Positions 38,463-48,753 of a stretch of DNA of 64,000 bases are shown piece by piece. Under the pieces are notes generated by a model. The model did not search any database and was not told the DNA's origin. It was given only the letters and a program-made list of their open reading frames with translations. The first letter of the stretch is position 1, and every line of letters begins with the position of its first letter. Source of the DNA: Sequoia sempervirens (Eukaryota; Streptophyta; Pinopsida; Cupressales; Cupressaceae). The stretch lies in the NCBI GenBank assembly GCA_007258455.2, contig VDFB02047230.1:160092635-160156634 (forward strand). Reading direction: 5' to 3'. A program made the position numbers and the translations under genes.

Positions 38463-39112
38463 ATGGAGAACTCTAGCTTCAAGGATGCTCAAGTAATTGG
38501 AGTTAGACATGAAAGCCTTTATAGGGTTTGCACACGTCCTCTACAAGCTTTGGTTCATGATTCTTCAAGTCTATGTGATCTTTGGCATCGAAGATTGGCT
38601 CACCTTCACTTCTGAGCCTTACCTATCATGGAGAAGATGGTGTCGGGCTTTCCTAAGTTCAACCAGGAGCACGAAGGTACTTGTAAGGGTTGCGCTTTGG
38701 GTAAGAATATAAAAGCCCCTTTTCATAGTAGAGAAAATAGATCTAAGTGTATTTTAGACCTTATTCATTTTGATTTATGTGGTTCTATGTTTGTTCCGTC
38801 TTCGAGTGGATTCTTGTATTATGTTCTTTTTATTGATGACCACTCTAGGAAGACTTGGATTTATTTTTTGAAAACTAAAGAGTCTGAGGAAGTGTTAGAT
38901 AGGTTTAAGGAATTTAAAGCCTTGGTAGTAAATCTTTCTGGTAAAAGAATTAAGGTCCTCAGATCTGATAATGGTGGAGAATACACCTCTGGTAGTTTTC
39001 AAAATTTTTGTATTGATGCAGGGATTAAGAGGGAGTTATGTGTCCCCTATAATCCTCAACAGAATGGTGTTGCGGAAAGAAAGAACATGACAATTGTGGA
39101 GCAGCAAAGGCC
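38463..39112 (+). pseudogene. Copia integrase, pre-integrase zinc and catalytic core
   Basis: In the same frame as the protease. The pre-integrase H-H-C-C zinc region (LWHRRLAHLHF...CKGCALG, about 38580-38705) is interrupted by TGA at 38613-38615. The catalytic core then runs with the D-D-E triad visible: Asp in HFDLCG (38772), Asp in RSDNGGEY (38967) and Glu in NGVAERKN (39075). The triad is intact, so the core decayed only through frame damage. A one-base loss near 39100 shifts the frame just after the Glu. The enzyme would insert element cDNA into chromosomes. Confidence 0.92.
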
Positions 39113-39580
39113 ATGATCCATGATCAAGATTTGCAAACCTTCTTATGGGCAGAAGCTTCCAGGACGGCTATATATGTACAGAACAAAAGTCCTCATAAGG
39201 TCTTGGAGAATATGACTCCAGAAGAAGCCTTTACAGGGAAGAAGCTTGAAGTCAGTTATTTGAGGATCTTTGGATGCCTTGTCTATGTTCATGTTCCAAA
39301 GGAAAAGAGAACTAAGTTGGAGCCTTCTGGCAAGAAGGGAATATTTGTGGGCTACAGTGAGACATCAAAAGCCTACAAAATATACATTCCAGGACAAAAG
39401 TTGATCGAGATTAGTAGGGATGTCACATTCGAGGAAGATGTGGCATTCATGAGATCCAGGGGCATTCATATGGAGATTGATAATGAAGAGTTCCCTCAGA
39501 TATGGAAGTTGACCATACTCTTGAGATCTCGTAGGGAGACTTCAACCAAAAAAGAAGATATTGGATCCCCCTGGAACCCT
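39113..39580 (+). pseudogene. Copia integrase C-terminal region and linker
   Basis: Continues integrase in a shifted frame, from the ATG-containing segment MIHDQDLQTFLWAEASRTA through NKSPHKVLENMTPEEAFTGKK, YLRIFGCLVYVHVPKEKR and KKGIFVGYSETSKAYKIYIP, the typical Copia post-core (GKGY-like) region. Beyond about 39500 the reading frame passes into the variable linker before RT and a further frame change occurs. Confidence 0.85.
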
Positions 39581-40636
39581 TGGAACCTACCGATGGGCCT
39601 ACTAACATTGTTATTGGGAGAAAGATACCTCTATGGGCCAAGCATACTATGCAAGAGGCTGAAAGTCTTGCAGCTCCTAGAGGCACATTCAAAGAAAGTA
39701 AAATGCCACATAAGTTCTCCAGCTATGTTGCCTTAATGAGTCGTGATTATAGAACTGAGCCTACTTATGTTGAGGAAGCATCTAGTCATCGTTTGAGAGA
39801 TGCTATGGTAGAGGAGTATCAGTCAATTCTTAAAAATGATGTTTGGGACATTGTTCCTAAACCCGAGGGCAAGTCTGTGGTATCTTCTAAATGGCTCTTC
39901 AAGATCAAGCATGCTGCAGATGGGAGCATTGAAAAGGTACTAAGCAAGATTTGTGGCTCGTAGGTTTTCTCAGAAAGAGGGAGTTGATTATGAAGAAACA
40001 TTTGCTCCTGTTGCTCGCTATACTTCTGTCAGAATCCTCATTGCTATTGCTACATCTAGAGGATGGAAGATTCACCAGATGGACGTGAAGACAACCTTTC
40101 TCAATGGAGTGATTGAGGAAGAAGTTTATATAGAGCAACTTGATGGATTTGAGGTTCATGGGAAGGAGTCACATGTTTGCAAGCTGAAGAAGGCCTTGTA
40201 TGGTCTTAAGCAGACTCTTCGTGCATGGTATAAAAGGATTGATCGATACCTGTCAAGTTTGAGCTTCTTGAAAAATGATGCTGACTCAAATCTCTATTTC
40301 AAGGTAGTCAATGGTGAAGCATTAATTTTGGTTTTATATGTTGATGATTTGATTCTTACAGGAGAAGGTCACCTGATTCTTGAGTGTAAAAAGGAGTTGA
40401 CTTCTGAATTTGAGATGAAGGACCTTGGGCTCATGCATTACTTCCTTGGCTTAGAAGTCTGGCAGAAACCAGATGAGATGATTCTAAGTCAAGGGAAGTA
40501 CACCATTGATATACTTAAGAGATTTGGTATGATGGATTGCAAATCCATGTCTACACCCATGGAGACTAATCTACATAAATTGAAGGAGGCTGTAGCTAGT
40601 TCAGACTTAGTGGTCCTACATTGTACAGACAGCTGA
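39581..40636 (+). pseudogene. Copia reverse transcriptase
   Basis: RVT_2-type reverse transcriptase, which copies element RNA into DNA. The N-terminal part (PTYVEEASSHRLRDAMVEEY, VWDIVPKPEGKSVVSSKWLF) is in one frame to about 39940. A one-base change near 39940 then moves it to a second frame for the rest: FSQKEGVDYEETFAPVAR, HQMDVKTTFLNGVIEEEVY, KLKKALYGLKQ and the catalytic box YVDD at 40337-40348, then FEMKDLGLMHYFLGLEV. The catalytic box is intact. Another shift near 40605 ends the frame at TGA 40634-40636. Confidence 0.93.
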
Positions 40637-41060
40637 TTGGATCCACGATGTATCTAGCTAACACTAGACCTGATATTTGTTATGCAGTGAGTGCACTTAG
40701 CTAGTTCATGTGTGAGCCGAGACAGATACATCTTGTTGTAGCTAAACATATCCTGAGATAATTGCGTGGCACAGTTGGATATGGGTTGAGGTATTCTTTA
40801 GATGTAGACTTGGAGTTACTTGGTTATACTGATTCTGATTGGGAAAGGGTGTGTCACAGATTGGAAAAGCACCTTTGGTTGTTGCTTTAGTTTGGGTTCA
40901 ACGATGATATCCTGGTGTAGCAGGAAGCAGTCATCTGTAGCATTGAGTACAACAGAGGCAGAGTATATTGCAGCTTGTATGGCAGCTCGAGAAGTGGTGT
41001 GGGCTCCTTGCAAGATTGTTTGGACAATTAATGGAGCCTACTATCATTCATTGTGATAAT
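40637..41060 (+). pseudogene. Copia RNase H, multiply disrupted
   Basis: The connection and RNase H domain. Recognisable pieces are MYLANTRPDICYAVSALS (followed by TAG), a second stop (TAA) near 40760, GYTDSDW near 40825, a frameshift, then FGCCFSLGSTMISW and LSTTEAEYIAACMAAREVVW with the catalytic Glu. The stop after SALS and the TAA are both single-base changes of sense codons, and at least one indel follows the DSDW motif. RNase H would remove the RNA template during cDNA synthesis. Confidence 0.88.
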
Positions 41061-41309
41061 TAGAGTTGTGTGAAGGTTTCTGTCAATCCAGTGTTCCATG
41101 ACAAAACCAAGCATGTTGAGATCAAGTACCACTATATTAGAAATATGGTACTGCCCAAGGCCATACAATTGAGGTATATCAACACTGATGAGTAGACGAC
41201 AGACATTCTCACCACTCTCCAGGATAAAGTTTGTGTACTTTCAAGATAAGCTTGGTATGGTGGAGAATCCAGCCTTGACTGAGAAAGAGTCTCAGTATCG
41301 GTGAGCCTT

Positions 41310-41700
41310 GTTAATGAGTTCTTCTCTGTGAAAGAAGTTCAAGGTGAAATCCCTTGTTAAATGCATTTTCCTTTGAGACGGAGGAATTTGAGGTGCAAGC
41401 CCTTGTTAATGCATTTTTCTTTGAGATTTGAGGTGAAAGCCATTGTTTCCACCCTCTGAGCTGAGTCATGGTGGATGTCATGTGTGTGACTCCATGACAC
41501 ATCTTGTACTTGTGAATGTTATGTTGAGGTGACAACATCACATAAGTGATAAACATTTGTACACACCATAGTATGTTTGTAGCCATTATGGTTGATATCA
41601 TGTTGAGGTGATATCTAATATCACGATGAGGTGATATTCTTCTTTTCACATTTGGTTGTAGCCAATGTAGTGGACATCACATTGAGGTGATATGTCTTGT
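41310..41700 (+). repeat. 3' repeat modules of the Copia element
   Basis: Between the RNase H relic and the 3' LTR lie two repeated modules. First, about 2.5 copies of a unit related to GTGAAAGCCCTTGTTAATGC then TTTTYYTTTGAGA (about 41340-41450). Second, degenerate repeats around GTTGAGGTGATAT and CATGGTGGATGTCATG (about 41465-41700). Both modules reappear, amplified and in the same order, in the minus-strand element at 55.1-55.96 kb. Confidence 0.75.
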
Positions 41701-41723
41701 GCAGCTGGAAGAAACATTCCTGA

Positions 41724-41734
41724 CTGAGAGGGAG
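41724..41734 (+). other. Polypurine tract of the Copia element
   Basis: CTGAGAGGGAG lies immediately before the 3' LTR, where plus-strand DNA synthesis is primed. Confidence 0.85.
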
Positions 41735-42353
41735 TGTTGATGTTCTTACAGCGTCAGGCTGTATCTTCCAGACCAGCGAATAGCGATAATTCAAATGGAG
41801 CCTTAATGGCTATTTGAATTATATACACTCCTTCTTTTGAGCCGACATGAAGCAATGAAGGAACACGTCTTTCATTTGTGATAAGGCTGACCTCTTTCCT
41901 CTTGGCGTGATTATCTATGAGGATGACTTACCTTTTATTGGATGTGTCTCTTTGAAAGATATATATTCTTATTGTTAGCCAACTTGTATTAAATAAGGTG
42001 GCGTCCCTTCATAATGTATATATATATATATGAGTTCGTCTTCTCATTACTATGATCAAGCAAGTTCGATATTCTTTCTCTCATTAAAAGTGCGAATTCC
42101 TTAAAGAGCAGTTGGCGAATTTTCTAAGTGCAGATTGTAATCTGTATGATTGCATCTAGAGTTGATGCTATTATTGGCCTTTGAGTTCGGCCTCATTGTA
42201 CAAGAGAGTGTTGTTCTTGAATAATATATAAGAGAGATTTTGTTGTTGGGTTTTTCTCCCTCAAGAGGAGGGTTTTCCTAGGGTATCTGCTGTGTCTTTG
42301 TGTCTGATTTTGAATTAATTTTCTGTACATTTATCTGATCATTAAAATTTACA
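41735..42353 (+). repeat. 3' LTR of the Copia element
   Basis: It matches the 5' LTR end to end. It is 9 bp longer through a CTT insertion near 41833 and a longer TATATA tract near 42020. Most substitutions between the LTRs are transitions, many of them at CG sites (GCG to GTG), as expected from methylation-driven decay. Confidence 0.93.
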
Positions 42354-42543
42354 CTTTAGAATGTGACAGGGGACGTCATTAGTGGAACCTATTTTTGAAG
42401 AAATGTTCATGACATCCAGATGAAGTGAGATTTTAGCCTCATTATAACATTTTTTTATAATGTTCATTTTAGAAAGTTTGTAATGAAATAGTCTAATGAG
42501 CTAAAATGTATACTCGAACTTTGGTATTTTATTTCATTTAATA

Positions 42544-44306
42544 TGTCATGACCCCGAAATTGTAATGCATTAAAATGCAAATAAACGAATAAAATAAATA
42601 TTAAAATTATAAAAAGGAAATATTGGCAATTTAATATTATTATAATTATAATTATTGTAAGATAACATTATAATTATAATAATTATATAAATATAAATAT
42701 TAACATATAAATATTGAAGTATACATATATATTAAAACTAATCAATTCATAAACATAATAAACAGATAATATATTAATATAAAATATAAACCTAGATATT
42801 GGGGTCCTTAAAGCAGCGATCATTCCAAATTAAAAGGCAGCAGTTCTAAAAGGCAGCGATTCAAAATTCCAAAGGAGCAGCGATTAAAGATAAAATGCCA
42901 TATAAGACAAAATCCATAAAAGACAAATTTTATTTTGTCTTATTCATAGAAAAGTGCAGCGATCAGATTATGAAGGGCAGTTAAGAGGTGTGATCTGCTT
43001 GTAAAGGCAGCGATTATATAAAGGGACGGTGATTACAAGGGCAGAAATAGTTAATGAAGGGTCCTTTTAATAGGCGTCTCTTTTTGGAGAGATGTATCGA
43101 TTCACCTTAACATACGCAAGAGGATATAAGGAAGAGAATGGGGAAAATTTGAAGGGAATATAAAGGAATAAAAAGCAGATTTTGTGCAGATCTTAAGCAT
43201 ATATATATATATAGAAAATATCAGGATTATTGAGGAAGGTAGGAGCAGTTGGGATAAGGAAGATGGAATGAAAATAAACAAGTAATTTGGAATATATTTC
43301 CTGAGCATAGCAGCAGTATATAAGTCTACTGGATTGAAATATTACTATCAGAATATACTGAGAAGTATATATATATATATTCCTGCAGACATAATTATTA
43401 TAAATCAATTAGGAGTAATTATACAGATCTCTTATACGATTATGCAATAATGATGCTCACAGCAATTATTGAGCTTTATAAGAAATATATATATATTCAT
43501 GCAGAAGTAATTATTATAAATCAGTTAGGAGTAATTATACAGATCTCTTATATGATTATGCAATAATGATGCTCGCAGCAATTGTTGAGCTTTATAAGAA
43601 ATTATGATGCTTTGATATAAGTATGGGTAGTGGATTCTTATCTGTTGATCTACACTAACGATATCTTTTGAGTGTTAAGAACAGATCAATGGAAGAAGAG
43701 GAATATCCAGATCAGCGATCATCGTCAAAATAACATTCATTACTTAGGCAACAAATATCATAGGCATGGATAAAATCTGAGAAGGAAATACAACAGATAT
43801 TATGAATAGTGATTTTATTCTGGTTTAGTGACAATGGGTCATGAAGGGATGAGGCGGGGCTGCAATAGGGAGAATTGCTAAGAGGGCACCCTGTTAGGGA
43901 GAATTGCTAAGAGGGCACCCTGTGATAGGGAGAACTGATAAGAGGGCACCCTATCATGTGGACTCCCAACTATCCCCGAGTGAATCAATTGTTGAAGAAA
44001 ATGAAGAGGGTCTTCAATCATAAGGGGAGGATACTTGGGGCACCTCACCGTGTCCTCCTCATTAGGGTTGAGCCCACATAGTCCTTGGGATTTGTTATAT
44101 TGTTATATATAATCCTTTCTTAGACTTAGAATTAAATGTATTTCATATCATATTCATCTAACATAGTTACAGGTTTCCATGATCAGACTTACATCATTTC
44201 AATTTTGTGTAGGAAATTGTACCTTTAACTATAATTTGCTATTGGTTTCATCTAGAATTGTGATTTTATGGCAAAATAGAAGGTGATCTCAAAAGGGGAC
44301 ATTACA
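42544..44306 (+). repeat. 5' LTR of the giant-LTR element
   Basis: 1763 bp. It contains repeated GCAGCGAT motifs (about 42810-43015), a TATATAAAG promoter box at about 43015-43023, a roughly 110-bp internal duplication (copies ending TTTATAAGAAAT near 43486 and 43602) absent from the 3' LTR, and a three-copy GAGAAYTG...AAGAGGGCACCCT repeat at about 43880-43950. Confidence 0.92.
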
Positions 44307-44308
44307 AG

Positions 44309-44320
44309 TGGTATCAAAGC
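44309..44320 (+). other. Primer-binding site (initiator Met tRNA)
   Basis: TGGTATCAAAGC lies two bases inside the 5' LTR, complementary to initiator methionine tRNA. Confidence 0.9.
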
Positions 44321-44817
44321 ATGTTCTTGCCAGCCTGTGTACAAACCAACCCTAATTAGAATTAACTATTCAAGCCTTCTTCTTAAGTAGGCCACTAATG
44401 CATCTCCATATGTGTGTGCCTTCCGTGTGTATACTTTGTGACCTACATGTATTTATGCGACTGTGTATACCTTGCATATACTTTGTGACTTCAAATGTAT
44501 ATTGTGACTTGTATGTACTCTTTTGTATACTTGGTGACTTATGAATACCTTGGGATTTTGCGACGGACTTGCGGTTTAGTATGGGATGCACCAAATCCCC
44601 TTCATAGTTGTCAAACTATATACTTAGCCTTGTGGGGTTGAGGACGAACCCGCGGTGTAGTATGGGATGCATCGAATCCTCTTCCCATTTGTTCAATGGT
44701 GCAGAAGGTCGGAGGAAAGGATAGGACCCACAATGTTGTGCGCAATGCAACTATTTTTTTATTTTATTTAGGATGCATTAGGACATGTTGTTGAGTCTTC
44801 TGTCATTGATGTCAAGG

Positions 44818-44999
44818 TGCTTGAGCTACTTGCCTATGTGTGAGCTACTCGCCTGTGTGCTTGAGCTGGTTGCTTGCTTGCTTGCTTGAGCTACTTGTTT
44901 TTTTGGTTGAGCTACTTGCCTGTGTGTTTGAGCTACTCGCCTGTGTGCTTGAGCTACTTGTTTGCCTAGTTGAGCTACTTGCCTGCTTGGTTGTCTGCT
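44818..44999 (+). repeat. TTGAGCTACTTGCCTGTGTG minisatellite, about eight copies
   Basis: Units of 20-24 bp sharing TGAGCTACTTGCCTG or TGAGCTACTCGCCTG repeat with small length changes, interrupted once by a GCTTGCTTGCTT expansion. The array lies in the interior of the giant-LTR element. Confidence 0.85.
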
Positions 45000-45383
45000 T
45001 TAATTTCTGATTCATGTGATTTTAAGTAATAAAGTTTTGAAATATTGATTCATCCCCTTCGACTGCCCCTCTAGTATTTCCTGTGTGCGCTCCACATGTG
45101 TTAGTTAGCCATTGTGTAAATGATGAATATTAGAGCTAGTCACTATGTATTTGTATTGCTGTCAAAGGCAGTCATGAAGAGTGGTAACTCCTTCAAGAAA
45201 TGAATATGAGGGATGAATCAATTCATTTACATTCAATAAGCAATCATCACTTGGTTTGGAAGTTTCAATTCCTATCAAAGGATTACAGCTGAAGCTAATA
45301 TCATTACAAAGGGGAATGATATTTATGTTCACAAATCTTAGTTTGTGATTGCTTGAGGACAAGCAAATTTGGGAGGGGAGGAT

Positions 45384-46223
45384 TGTCATGACCCTGAAAT
45401 TGTAACGCATTAAAATGCAAATAAATGAATAAAATAAATATTAAAATTATAAAAAGGAAACATTAGCAATTTAATATTATTATACTTATAATTATTATTA
45501 GATAACATTATAATTATAATTATCAAGATATAAATATAAATATTAACATGTAAATATTGAAGTATACATATATATTAAAACTAATCAATTCATAAACATA
45601 ATAAACAGATAATATATTAATATAAAATATAAACCTATATATTGGGGTCCTTAAAGCAGTGATCATTTCAAATTAAAAGGCAGCAGTTCTAAAAGGCAGC
45701 GATTTTAAATTCAAAAGGAGCAGCGATTAAAGATAAAATGCCATATAAGACAAAATCCATAAAAGACAAATTTTATTTTGTTTTATTCATAGAAAAGTGC
45801 AGTGATTAGATTATGAAGGATAATTAAGAGGTGCGATCTGCTTGTAAAGGCAGCGGTTATATAAAGGGACGGTGATTACAATGGCAGCAATAGTTAATGG
45901 AGGGTCCTTTTAATAGACGTCTCTTTTCAGAGAGATGTATCGCTTCACCTTAACATACAGATTTGCAAGAGGATATAAGGAAGAGAATGGGGAAAATTTG
46001 AAGGGAATATAGAAGAATAAAAACCAGATTTTGTGTAGATCTTAAGCAGATATATATATATATATATAGAAAATATCAGGATTATTGAGGAAGGTAGGAG
46101 CAGTTGGGATAAGGAAGATGGAATGAAAATAAACAAGTAATTTGGAATATATTTCCTGAGCATAGCAGCAGAGTATAAGTCTACTGGATTGAAATATTAC
46201 TATCAGAATATACTGGGAAGTAA

Positions 46224-46264
<41 letters not shown>

Positions 46265-47076
46265 TGCAGAAGTAATTATTATAAATCAATCAGGAGTAGT
46301 TATACAAATCTCTTAAATGATTATGCAATAACGATGCTTGCAGCAATTGTTGAGCTTTATAAGAAATTATGATGCTTTGATATAAGTATGGGTAGTGGAT
46401 TCTTATCTGTTGATCTACACTAACGATATCTTTTGAGTGTTAAGAACAAATCAATGGAAGAAGAGGAATATTCAGATCAGCGATCATCTTCAAAAATACA
46501 TTCATTACTCAGGCAACAAACATTATTGGCATGGATAAAATTTGAGAAGGAAATACAACAGATATTACGAATAGTGATTTTATTTTGGTTTAGTGACAAT
46601 GGATCATGAAGGGATGAGGCGGGGCTGCAATAGGGAGAACTACTAAGAGGGCACCCTATTAGGGAGAACTGCTAAGAGGGCACCCTATGATAGGGAGAAC
46701 TGCTAGAAGGGCACCCCTTCCTATCATGCAGCCTCCCAACTATTCCCGAGTGAATCAATTGTTGAAGAAAATGAAGAGGGTCTTCAATCATAAGGGGAGG
46801 ATACTTGGGGCACCTCACCATGTCCTCCTCATTAGGGTTGAGCCCGCATAGTCCTTGGGACTTGTTATATTGTTATATATAATCCTTTCTTAGACTTAGA
46901 ATTAAATGTATTTCATATCATATTCATCTAACATGGTTGCAGGTTCCCATGATCAGACTTGCATCATTTCAATTTTATGTAGGAAATTGTACCTTTAACT
47001 ATAATCTGCAATTGGTTTCATCTGGAATTGTGATTTCAGGGCAAAATAGAAGGTGATCCCAAAAGGCGACATTACA
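45384..47076 (+). repeat. 3' LTR of the giant-LTR element
   Basis: 1693 bp, the same structure as the 5' LTR but with a single copy of the segment duplicated there and a longer TATATA tract at about 46227-46260. The final GACATTACA is followed directly by TAATA. Confidence 0.92.
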
Positions 47077-47370
47077 TAATATTTGTAAAGGTCAAATGGG
47101 AAGTTTAAAAATGTTTGTGGAAAGAAGTGTTTAATCATTGTAAAGGATTTTTTGCTATTTTCACACAGCATTGTACAGGGAATAAAGAGGAAGACTTTGT
47201 TCTTGGTTTTGAATAAATAAGAAGAATATTGCAGTACTTTGAGGCTCCATTTTTTGCAAATTCCTATTATTCTTCAGTTTAAAATTTAATGTGAGATCTT
47301 TTCTTCATTTATTCTTAGTATTTCATGAATGCAATCTGGTTAAATCTCTATTTATTTGTTAATGGACCAT

Positions 47371-47845
47371 GTTACCTAATCACCGGGTCTCGTGGGCTTA
47401 ATTTGCATTCGTGCAATTTTAATCGCTTCTGGAACGGAATTCGGTACCTAATCGGGCTGTGGAATCGCATCGATTCGTGTTTTGTTTGTGGGTACGATTC
47501 GACCGGGCTTTGACGATTCTCGAAGATTCCGCTAATGACATGGCGATTCTGTCACGTTTTTCTGATCATTTTCAAACTTAGTTTAGCCTTTTTCATAAAA
47601 AAACGCGAATTTTAGGGCCAAAATCTCGACTTCAACGCGGATTTCGCGTGTTTAATTTTGCGTGACTGTTTAGTTTCACGTTCGGCTGGGAGTGTTTTGT
47701 TTCAGCTGCGAAAATCTCCCGACCCTGCACATAGAATATCTCGCGCGACCCTGCATAGGAAAATGCACGACTGAGCGTGCGACCAGGGCACGACCAAGCT
47801 GAGCGCGTGACCAGGGCACGACCAAGCAAAGAATTCATTTTTTAT
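47371..47845. other. GC-rich island of unknown origin
   Basis: Base composition jumps from strongly AT-rich to near balanced, with many CG dinucleotides (TCGCATCGATTCG, CGCGCGACC), unusual beside methylation-depleted neighbours. It ends with a 2-copy repeat of about 27 bp, GACCAGGGCACGACCAAGC (47779-47826), before an abrupt return to AT-rich DNA. Reading frames are short (47325-47513 + and 47632-47838 -) and I recognise no protein. It could be the end of a young or unmethylated mobile element. Confidence 0.5.
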
Positions 47846-47849
47846 TTTG

Positions 47850-48296
47850 ATTTTTAATTTTTTTCCCTTTCTTTTTAGATTTTTTTAAAAAACGAAAAAC
47901 ACTATATTTTTATTTTTATTTTTTAGTTTAAATTTAAACTTTTAATGTTTTAGGTATTTCATAATATAATTATATCTATATTATGAAAATATTTACATAT
48001 TAAATATTTCATAATATATATAATTTTTACATATTTCATAATATAAAAAATTATAATAATTAATATATATAATTTTACATATATCTGATTTCATAATATA
48101 TACAATTTATTATTTTACTTATAGTCTTATATAATTAAATTATTGATAATATATATAATTTTTAAAATATAATATTCATATATTATAATTATATAGTTTA
48201 AAAAAATTATAATTTGCTGTTTTAGATTTAGAATTTATATAATTTTGTTTCTAGGTAGCATACATATATATATATATGAATATTTTATTATATTTT
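47850..48296. repeat. AT-rich low-complexity block
   Basis: Repeated ATTTCATAATATA units and TATATA tracts with no other content. The block sits between the GC-rich island and a short palindromic segment. Confidence 0.7.
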
Positions 48297-48410
48297 GGTA
48301 CGGACATACCCGTACCCAACCCCCTAAAAATTCCGCATCTATCGTGACGTACCTACACTGGGTATTCGCAAGCCCCTAAATTCGACATTCGCAACTTAGG
48401 TTAATAACAC
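48297..48410. other. Palindrome-containing GC-richer segment
   Basis: GGTACGGACATACCCGTACC at about 48298-48317 is a near-perfect palindrome. It is followed by a CG-containing stretch to about 48400. With the island at 47.4-47.8 kb it brackets an AT-rich core, so the three parts might be one element, but I found no convincing terminal inverted repeat. Confidence 0.35.
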
Positions 48411-48753
48411 ATGTGGGAATAAAACTGTGATCTATTTAATTCTCTACATACCATTCCTTCTCCATTTTTGAGTTTTCCTTATGGTTCCCTGCATTTATTC
48501 CACCTGGGGTTTCTCCTTCTTTCTTCTTTTTATTCTTTTTCTTTTTATGCCTGCTTTGTACTTTTGGGTAAAAAGTGCCAAAAATTCCAAACTGACCCCC
48601 GCATCAGCTGATGGAGCTGCGCCTCTGAAACACAGAGGAAAATTGCCTGTATTATGGTGATTTCTCCTGCTGTTGCAAGTATACACCAGTGCCCATAGAG
48701 CGAGTCACAAGAATAAACACAAATACTGCAGCAGCCAGTTTACTAGCCAACAA

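Larger units (their letters stand above)
36574..42358 (+). mobile_element. Ty1/Copia LTR retrotransposon, complete but inactivated
   Basis: The element spans 36579-42353 with LTRs of 610 and 619 bp, each beginning TGTTGATGTTC and ending AAAATTTACA. The flanking pentamers CTTCA (36574-36578) and CTTTA (42354-42358) differ by one transition, consistent with an aged 5-bp target duplication. A primer site directly follows the 5' LTR and a polypurine tract directly precedes the 3' LTR. The internal order gag, protease, integrase, RT, RNase H is diagnostic of Copia. I count about 25 substitutions between the LTRs (about 4%), besides small indels. All domains carry stops or frameshifts, so it cannot move on its own. 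Confidence 0.95.
44307..45383 (+). other. Non-coding interior of the giant-LTR element
   Basis: The interior carries a diverged duplicated phrase (GTTTAGTATGGGATGC at about 44573 and GTGTAGTATGGGATGC at about 44655), a region of TATACTTTGTGACTT-type short repeats (44420-44560), and an array of TTGAGCTACTTGCCTGTGTG units (44818-44999). Frames are short and repetitive. No retroelement domain is present. Confidence 0.85.
42539..47081 (+). mobile_element. Non-autonomous LTR element with giant LTRs and 1.1-kb interior
   Basis: Two long direct repeats (42544-44306 and 45384-47076) begin TGTCATGACCC and end GACATTACA, and are flanked by a perfect 5-bp target duplication TAATA (42539-42543 and 47077-47081). 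A primer site follows the left LTR and a polypurine tract GGGAGGGGAGGAT (45371-45383) precedes the right one. Only 1077 bp of internal DNA separates them, with no gag, protease, RT or integrase motif on either strand. The element must have been moved by enzymes from another element. Its LTR termini are Gypsy-like. LTRs differ by roughly 5% by eye over their first 330 bp. Confidence 0.93.

Noticed and set aside
43102..46163. Two near-identical minus-strand frames (43102-43308 and 45945-46163).
   Set aside because: They are the same position in the two LTRs of one element. Hydrophobic AT-rich translation, not a gene pair.
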